The notes beneath the pieces are model-generated. The model was not told where the DNA came from, did no database searches, and saw nothing but the letters and a program-made list of their open reading frames with translations. The position numbers and the translations under genes are program-made. Shown piece by piece: positions 10,601 through 19,600 of a DNA stretch of 22,210 bases (position 1 is its first letter; every line of letters starts with the position of its first letter). The DNA is from Paramacrobiotus richtersi. Taxonomy: Eukaryota > Tardigrada > Eutardigrada > Parachela > Macrobiotidae. Location: positions 1-22,210 of the forward strand of contig JAQGAU010000978.1 in assembly GCA_034698045.1 (NCBI GenBank), written 5' to 3'.

Positions 10601-13600
10601 ACTGGCGCCGTGCGGCGGTCACCGGGCACACACCGAAACAACGATCACGCCGGGATACCGTTTCCGAGTCGGTACTGATGGATTGGTGTGCCGGTCGTCT
10701 GCAGTCCTATGGAATAAACGTGACATCGGTCAACGCTTTCTGGGCGCAGCCATTACCGCTTTGCGCCCTGATCCACTGTTTCCGACCCGAATTAATGTAA
10801 AAACTTGTACTAAAAATTACGAAATTAATATAAAAGATTATTAAATTAATGGACGAAAGTCATAACAAAAGGTCAATAAATAAATGCACAAAAATGATAC
10901 CAAAAAATTAATACAGAAAAATTCGAGTAAAAAGTCTTTAAATTAATGGACAGAAATCGTACAAAAAGATTATTAAATTATTGCAGAAAAGTCATAGTAA
11001 AATGTCATTAAATTAATGTTCAAAAATCGTATTAAAAGTTTATTAAATTAGTGCAGAAAAATCCATAGTAAAATGTCATTTAATTGATGTACAAAAAACA
11101 TATTAAAAAATTGCTAAATCAATGTGGAAAAGCGTAGTTAAAAGTTATTTAATTAATGTTCAAAAATCATACTAAAAGATATTCAACTAATGTAGAAAAA
11201 ATCCACAGTAATAGGTCATAAAATTAACGCTGAGAAATCATACTAAAGGATTACTATTCGAAGTACTCGAAGAAAATGTGGCGGGATTTCCCTGTTCATC
11301 TTCGTTGAATCGAAAAAATGTGTTTAATGTAGTAAAATTATTTATATTATCGAAATCTGTAGATATACTGTACAGATACATTTGAATGAATCGGCTGAAC
11401 GCACACGTAGAATAATCACAAGAAGTATCGTAGAACAGTGACTGCAACTTGGTGTTTCTGTACTGCTGTTCAGAGCAGAGTTCATCAGACACAGGATGCA
11501 TAAGATAGAAGAGTTTCGACCTTTTTCTTGTCCATGCAGCTTATTCTTTCTTTAACTGTGCGGATGGGATTATTAAATTTCGCTTTTTTCATGTTTTTTT
11601 GTTTTTTCTCTTAATTTTGATCAATATTGGATTTGTTCTGCATTTTAGAGAGGATTACTATTCTTTGGATGCCACGAATGAGGAGACAACATGGAACCGA
11701 GTATGTTGATACCTTTCAAATAACTGTCGAATATTGATCATATTTTAATGGTAGGTGTTGAAAATCTGCGCTGAACAACTGGGAATCGAGCTACCATTTA
11801 ACGCCGCTCAGTTATTACGTGATCGGGAGAATATCGACTGCAATGTCTTCTTTTATATCCTGCTGCAGTTTTATGAATCATTTAAAAGGGAAATTCCGGG
11901 CGGTGAGTACTGAGGCATCAGTTTTGATTTACGAGTGATTTTCAAATGAAAATGTGATGCATAGAAATAAATTTCGAATTTATGTAGTTTAATGATAGGG
12001 AAATACTAAATAACTTTGTAATGTACTACAATAAATGATTGATAATGTATAGTGAATAATTTATTAAAATTATGATAATTTCCGAGATATTCTATCAGAA
12101 AATATTTTTGTTTGATTAAATATAATTATATTTTAAAAAAAAATTAAAGAAAAAACAGAAAAGCGGCAGTTTATGATTTAAAACACATTTAAAATTAGTT
12201 AAAATCAATTAAAATCGATATGATTTAAAATCAGTTAAAATCAATTTAAAAGCAATTAAAATCGGTATAATTTAAAATCGTCATGGAACGTTGAAAAATT
12301 CACTGTAAATTGTGGAATGGAAATTTTTCCCGCCGTTTTATTAGTGTTATTCAGCATAAGACGGTTGTTGTTAAAAAGTTGCAGAATTCTGATTTAATTC
12401 AGTTGCTAAAAAGGACATTGTCATGGTTTACGGGGTAGTGGCAAGCCATATAAATTTCAAGGAAGCGTAGTGTATGGGCACATGTGTAGAACTTTCTTCA
12501 ATCTTGAGTGAACGGAATAATGATGAGAAATTAAATACAAACTTGGTCGGCTAGACGTGTTAATAAAGGTTTTATAAATTGAATGATTTTTTCCATCGTT
12601 GCTCAGATCAATGTATTTTAAAGTAAGGCGAAGGGATGTGATTGTGTCGGCCTTAATCTGAAAAAAATTTAACAAAAGAAAATTAAATTTGTTTTTTTTT
12701 AAAAACGTCACAAACGGAAAATAATTGCAAAATCCAGTTGTTGACAAACCTCTTCACAATGAAAATATGTTGGGGGAAGAAACTGAAGAATTTTGTGGAA
12801 TAAAATTAAACTGACAATGTAAACAGGCGTAAAATGAGCCTGGAATGGAATAGAAACGTCAGAACGTCAAAAATTACATGTTTATAGAATTTGTCCCGCA
12901 AATCTCCATGGACTCCTCTCCCTCCCTGGACCACGACCTCCCGCGGCGTCCGCCGACCATTCTCCCGCGTAAAACCCCCGCCAGTCCGGGATCCTCGTCC
13001 CCTTCGTCCAGCAAACGACGGGTGAGGCATAGATCGTGTTTTGAGTGTTGTCTCGTGTATTTCTCGCTTTTTGCACTGGTCTGGCTGTATTTGTGCGACC
13101 CCTGCCCCGTGGGGCGGCCGGCCACTGAGGCACCGGCTGACAATGAGGTTTTGTTGTTGCCGGAACGGAGAACGTTGGTGTTGATCAGTTATGAGATCCT
13201 CTTCCGACCGCCGTTGGTTTTCTAAGGGTGACATGGGGTTTGCAAGGGTTTCGTTTGTGATTGAACGTTTGTGTGATCGGCAAGTGTTGTGATGGAAGTA
13301 TGCGATGTTTTTTACTGTGTTTTCGCTGGAATTTGTTTGCTTCGCGAACTGTCATTGCTTGGCTTCCTTCTTTGTTGACTGTTGTGTCGTCACTGTCGTG
13401 ATCGTCGTTTATTTCGTTCTTAGCGGTAACTATTGAAATATTTTGTCCTTTTCATTATTATTTTGTCCGTTTGCGTGAATAAAAGGCTGTCGATGCCGGT
13501 AGTCGAAAATAACAGCAACATGGAGTCAACGAAAACAGCAATATCCTGTGGATATCTTTTCCTAGTCAAAAATAATTAATTTTAGTGTTTTCTTTTATAT

Positions 13601-16600
13601 TTTTTTTTTGATTCACTTTAGCGGAAATTTATTCAGTAACTTTCCGCGAACGGATGAAATTGTAGTGTAGCGGCATTATCGGTTCCATGTGCAAAGGAAA
13701 GATGCGGATAACATGTGGGAATTTCCGTACAGCAGTCAAACCGTTTTACGTAAAGATTGTCTGATAACCTTTTTTTTCCAAAAAAGCGTTAGCTCTCTCT
13801 TTTTAACGTATCTCCTTTTTTTCCTGTTTTTGCGTCATCTACGTGAGATGCGCTCCACACGGAAAAGATTGAAATGCCGCTACACTACGATTTGGCTCCT
13901 TTCGATTTGTCACCAAAATGCTCGTGTGTTAACAAATCCACGGCATCATGGTTCCTTGTTAAATTAGCCGTTCCCAGATTTTTATAATCTTTATGCTTAA
14001 TGCTCATTTTGATTTGTACTAATTATTCAGATTTTTAAGATAATTATTTACAATGTGTTTCTGATGTTAAAGCATTTATTGCTACCGGTGTGAGTTTTGT
14101 ATGTTGATTTCCGCTGGAAATCGTAGCAGTTGGGTAATCCAGTAATTTTCGATAGTTCTTATAAGCAACCAGCCCATTCACGCATTATTAACATTAAATT
14201 CCCATTTTTACAGCAGACACCCGGTCAAGAACCATCCAAACGTCGCCGCCCGTCCAAACCCTCCGATCTATCCACCTCCCTCTCCCACAAACGCCGGAGC
14301 AGTATGGACCAGATTAACGTCAACATGGGTGAGCGGATCCAGTTCCTGGAGCAGGCTTTTACCCACCAACCACGCCCCGCCTCCTCGGCCGTGCCCTATC
14401 AGAGTGGCGATAATTTGGCGGAGAAAAAGGAGTGTTTGGAGCAGAAACTGCGGGGCGGCAGTCTGCAGGAGGGTTACACGGAGAAGGAGAAATTCAACGG
14501 GGATTTGGTGGAGGAGGTCCGCAGGGAGCTGCGGGAGAAGGGGGTCAAGGGGCTGGAGGGGCGGTATCCCCCGGAGCTGGTGAAATTGGTGGTGTTCCAG
14601 GATAAAAAGCGGTAAGGATATTTTTTTAAATTTATTTAAAGAAGTCATAATTTTTTTTGATATTTTTAGCATGCTTGTGCGGATGTAATTGTTAGTTATT
14701 TTAAGGGAAATATTTTTTGGTGAATTTCTATGTAGGCAGTATTAATAATGAATGCTGAATTTTTCTGCATCATTGCTTTTATGTTTTTGAATATTTTTCA
14801 TGCTGTAATTTCTTAGGCAGCCATGACGCTTAATTTTCTCTTTATTTGTCCGTAAGAATTTCCGGTTTCTCGTTGTTCAATCGGTCTCGAAAATGTTCTG
14901 TTTTTACTGCGCGGTAAAAAAAGTGAAATTGACGTTATACCACGATACGTTCTTATGTTAGCGTCTGCAACTACGATTTTCGAAATTGTTGCTGTCAAAT
15001 TATTTGTGACCACAGCCAAGACCAGCGTGTTGTTGATCGTAGTGCAATGTATTCTTGCGGCCACGAACTGTCCCAGAAGATGACTATATGTGAGAATATG
15101 CAATGATTTTGTATTACATTTAGTATAACTTTTTTGGCACTATATTTTTGTAATTATTCACTGACGTTTTGAAAAATTTGAAATATTTTTGCGACATTTT
15201 GTTAATTACGTTTTTCACAAGTTGCAAGCGTGTCACAATGATTTATCAAATTAATATTTCACAGCACTTTGTGAACCTTGTTGTACTGTAATTATAGTTT
15301 AAACTTAACGCCCAACAATTGCATATCGAAAATTCAACAATATGACAAATTTCCAATTTTTAGTAAAGTCAGCTCACTACAAAATCAATTATAAAGGAAA
15401 AAATACTCAAATTAAATAAATTCAAAATGAAATAAATTCATGTGTTCAACTTATACAGGGAAATGATGCTGAAACTCTCCGGTGACACGGGCCAATCAAA
15501 ATTCGCCGCAATCGACGAACAATTAGCGCGCGCCGACACCCAACTCCGGGACGGTTCCGCCCTGTCCCGGGCTCCAAACACCGTCTCCACCATGGCCGAA
15601 GATTACCGAACGGTCGTGAATATCGTCCCGCCCTCGGCCGTGCAACCGGCCAAAAAATCTCCAACTTCCCCGCACAATTTGAAGGGCTTTCAGGCGCCGA
15701 ACAGTGAGTGCTATTTCTGTAAGCAGCGCGTGTATTTGGCCGAGCGGAAGAGCCTGGAGGGACTGTTCTTCCATCGGACGTGCTTCAAGTGTGAACACTG
15801 TAAAAAACTCCTGGCGCTGAATGGGGAATATCAGTTTGATCGGTAAGCAGTTTTGAGTTAATGCTAAAACAAAAAAAAAAATATAAAGCAATTTGTTAAA
15901 AGTTTTTTGAAGTTTTTTAAAATTATGAAGCAATTTTTTTATGAAGCAATTTTTTAGTTTTATTGAAGTTTTTGTTCACGAAGATTATAATTATGAGAAA
16001 ATTTCTTTCTGTAGTTTTCTGTAAAATTTAAAGTTGATGTAAAAAAATAAGGAAAATCATAAAAAAATTGGTGGGGTGTTGTTTTGTTTAACTTTATCGT
16101 AGAATATGGTCAGCAAGGATTGTAAACTAGAGTAACTTTTTTCCAGTAAAATTCATTGTTACTTAAAAACTGGAATTTCTTTTTATGATTTCGGTGACCT
16201 TTTATCAGATATAGTATTACGGTATCATCCATATTGTAAAAATGACGTGAACATTATAGTTTTGTCGAATGGGCAGATGCGGATATTTCTCAGTTGTACT
16301 CCTTAGGTCGATATACTAATTTCTGGTTGCATTGTAAGAAGCATCCGTAGTGCAGGGGCACAAAAAAAATAATACACTTCAATCGTTCCTTGCTAAACTA
16401 CACTGCCCGTGATTCATAGTTAATGTTCACTTAATTTTTCACTCGTAACTGTTACGTTAGTTTTATTAATATTTATTTTTTATGCAATTATTATTTATTT
16501 GATTAATAATAAATTAATAATAATAATAAAATTATCCAATTATCCAAGTATTTATTATTTATCTTATATTTATTCAAAAATAATAATAATGATTAACAAT

Positions 16601-19600
16601 AATTTGATTAATATTTATTTTCTGTTGATTAATCATCAACTATTAGTTACGCACTATTTTAGGTACGATCCCAACGGCGCCAAATTCTACTGTCCCGCCC
16701 ACTTCAAGTACCGCAAACACGACTACACCCCACTCCAATCCCCCCAGCAGCCGTCCCCTCAACCCCCCACCCCCCAGAAATCCCCCTTATTCACCTTCAC
16801 CCGCTACCCCAGCCGGGAGGATGTCCTGTGCGCCAGTCCCGCCCCGTCGGTGTCCTCGTCACGCTACCTGGACGACGACAGTGACGAAGGCGAGCTCGAT
16901 GAGGAGAAGTTGTTGACGCATAATTTCGGGGGGACCACGGTGCCCGGGGCGGGCGGGAGCTCCGATAGCGAGGAGATAGAGAAGGTGATCGACGGGGAGG
17001 AGGCCGAGGTCGAGGTGGAGGCGTGGCGGAGGAAGCGCGCCGGGAAGGTGTTAAGGGGAGAGGGCAGTGGGGGCGGGAGTACGGATAGTAGCAGTTGGGA
17101 GTCGGGTGAGTTTTTGGTGGTAATTGTTTTGTGGAGATTTTGTCCTTGGTTTCGTAGATTTGTAGTTTTTCTTGGTATTTTTTACTGTATTTCTTTTATA
17201 CAATATACATTATTTATTTTATTTATTTATATTTTATTTATTTTTTTATATATATATATTTTATTTATATTATATTTTTATGCAGAAGTTTATACAATAG
17301 TAAATGCAGTATATATTCCTTACTGGCCTGTTTCCCCTATTTATTTATCTAATGAGAAATAAACGTAGTATTCGTCGCTAATTGAATATGGGAACGCTTT
17401 TTTCCTTTTTGCTCTCTGTTTCTCGTTTAATTTCTTATTTTCTAATGATAAGGAAAATTTATTTATATATATCTCACGCTATTTATGTGACAAAAATAAA
17501 AAAGTGTTTGTTTTTTTAATTAATATAGATTCATGCATGGATATAGATTCATGCTGGAAAAAAATTCCAATATTTTCGATTTTTGTTTTATTTACGCTTT
17601 ATATTTGTGTGATGCAGTTCATTTTATTTTTTCATGGCTTTTTATAATTTTATTCGTTTGTTTTTATCTACTGAATTTATTCAAAAAATTGAATTAATTA
17701 ATGAAAAAATGCTTCACTTTGGATTCTAATTTGTAGTCGTTGATTTGTCTGGGTTTCCTTGTATTTTTTGGGGTTGTTACGCTAACCTACCATTTATTTC
17801 ACAATGGATTGCTGGCGGTAATTCCCATTGTCGACGAGCAGTCGTAGTGAAGCGGCTTGATTGTTAAAAGCGTTCTGATTCGAAACCGCTGTAGTTAGCA
17901 AAATTACAGCTAACCTGGTTGTGTACCTTTTTTGCTTTTCTTAATGTAATTTTAGTGTGATACTGTCTTAATTAAGTAGTCACTGGAATTTATGTATGAT
18001 GTACATATGCGTCACGCTGTTCTTTTCTGTGAACGTGAACTTTTTTATAAATTATGTAATTTCACAATCTGACTTGTATTTTCAGTTGAAATTCTTCACT
18101 TCTAATTAAAGTGTATTTATTAGTATTATTATTTATTAGTAATGTTAATATTATTACTATTAAAGTGTTAATATTAAAGTGTAATTAATAATGATATTAT
18201 TAAAGTGTAAATTGTGTAAATTACACAATTAAGAATTGTGTAATTATTAATTATTTTGTAACACAATTGTAACACAATTAAGAATTACACTGTGTAATTA
18301 TTAATTATTTCTGCAGTTTTGTGTATAACTAATCCGTTTTTTACTTTCCCCCTTAGCTTGCGCTGTTTATACTGTTATTGTAACAGGAGAACTTGTCCAC
18401 AACGCCTACGAAGACTCCTCTGAACCGCTGCACCACGACACCACCTCCCCCGACGAATCGGACGCCGACACTCCCTACCCGCCCACCGCCATCAAGGCGC
18501 CGCCCTCCCCGGTCCCCCCAGCCAAACCCCTACCCCAAAACCCCGTTGCCCCCGATTTCCGTCACTCCCCCATGACCTCGGTCCGCTCGGACGACAGCGA
18601 CACCTTCTTCACCCCAAAACACTCCCTCTCCCCCCAGCCGACCTTCCCGGTCAAGAAACCCGAGGTCCGGTGGGATCAGACGGTACTGGAGACGTCACGG
18701 CGGCTGCGGGAGTTACGGATGGGTGGACGGGATACGCCCAGTCGGACGGGGTGTGAGTCGGCGGATGAGGTGTTCGTCACGCCACGGACGTCGTTCTGTG
18801 AGCGGGACGGGGAGGCCGGACGCGGGGAAGAGGCCGGGAGTGGGTTTTATCGGTATTTTGGGGGGAATTTGGTCCCCGCGGACGCGGGAGGTGAGAAAAA
18901 CACATTTATGAATGAAAATTAATACAAGTATACCGCACAATGTGTTATTTTATATTGTTTACTTTATTCGCTTGGAAATTTCACGAAAATAATTAAATAA
19001 AATAACAAATTAATAAATAAAACAAAAATAAATAACAAATAAATAAACGAAACAAAATACACATAAAAATTAATAAAAAGAATAAAAAAAATAAACGAAA
19101 ATGAATAACAAATATTCTGATATGAATTGCGATTTTTTTTCGCTAATTTCTATCGTACTGTATTGTGTACCCAAGATACCGGGAAATTCTTGATTTAACA
19201 AATAAACTGTTCTTCCGTTATCCAGCAGAAAAAGACATTTCTTCGTTTCTAATGTTTCTGCCGTTAAGAGCATAGCAGATTGAGGTACTGATCATTAAAA
19301 CCCAACAGTATTCGGCAGTCATAAATTTATGAGAAAGGTACAATTACAATAAAGAGTGCATGACACAATATAAATAATAATATATAAATAATAATATAAA
19401 TATAAATAATAACATATAAATAATATACATATATAAATATAAATAATCCGGCTATTCCATAATTAGGCGTCCAGGTGATCGTGACGGATGACCCCGTCAA
19501 CCGGCAGCTAGACTTCACCCCTACCCCGCCCCCCACCCCCTCCAGCACGGTGAAGCAGCGGTTGTTGAGTGCCACCCAGGAGCGGAAGGCGGAGGCGCGC

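Larger units (their letters stand above)
13226..14213 (+). other. Mical: Remainder of Mical intron 10
   Basis: 13226-13480 is GT-rich and could be a 3' untranslated region of the short form. 13657-13893 is an inverted pair of the A-box-like repeat. The rest is AT-rich with nothing recognised. The intron (13022-14213, 1192 bp) ends TTTTTACAG followed directly by CAG. Confidence 0.65.
17106..18356 (+). other. Mical: Mical intron 13 (1281 bp to the inner acceptor)
   Basis: AT-rich. The A-box-like repeat copy 7 lies at 17841-17887. 18110-18310 is built from ATTAAAGTGTAAT and ACACAATTAAGAATT repeats and contains perfect inverted arms (18219-18230 and 18234-18245). Two acceptors in the same frame end the intron at 18356 or 18386. 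Confidence 0.75.

Noticed and set aside
14268-14672. 134-codon minus-strand frame
   Set aside because: Antisense shadow of exon 11. The plus-strand frame has splice sites and Mical similarity.
17106-17362. Hydrophobic read-through of exon 13 (many F, I, L, Y residues) to a stop at 17362
   Set aside because: Unlike the exon 10 case, the DNA is T-rich simple sequence. Any frame through it gives F/I/L/Y runs, so it reflects composition rather than a membrane segment.
17838-17900. Possible tRNA gene, from A- and B-box-like matches
   Set aside because: The box spacing is 32, with no anticodon arm and no complementary acceptor stem. It was kept only as a tRNA-like repeat.
18393-18575. Thr/Pro/Arg-rich 60-codon plus-strand frame
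   Set aside because: It is a shifted reading of exon 14. The true frame runs unbroken from 18387 through the homologous linker.
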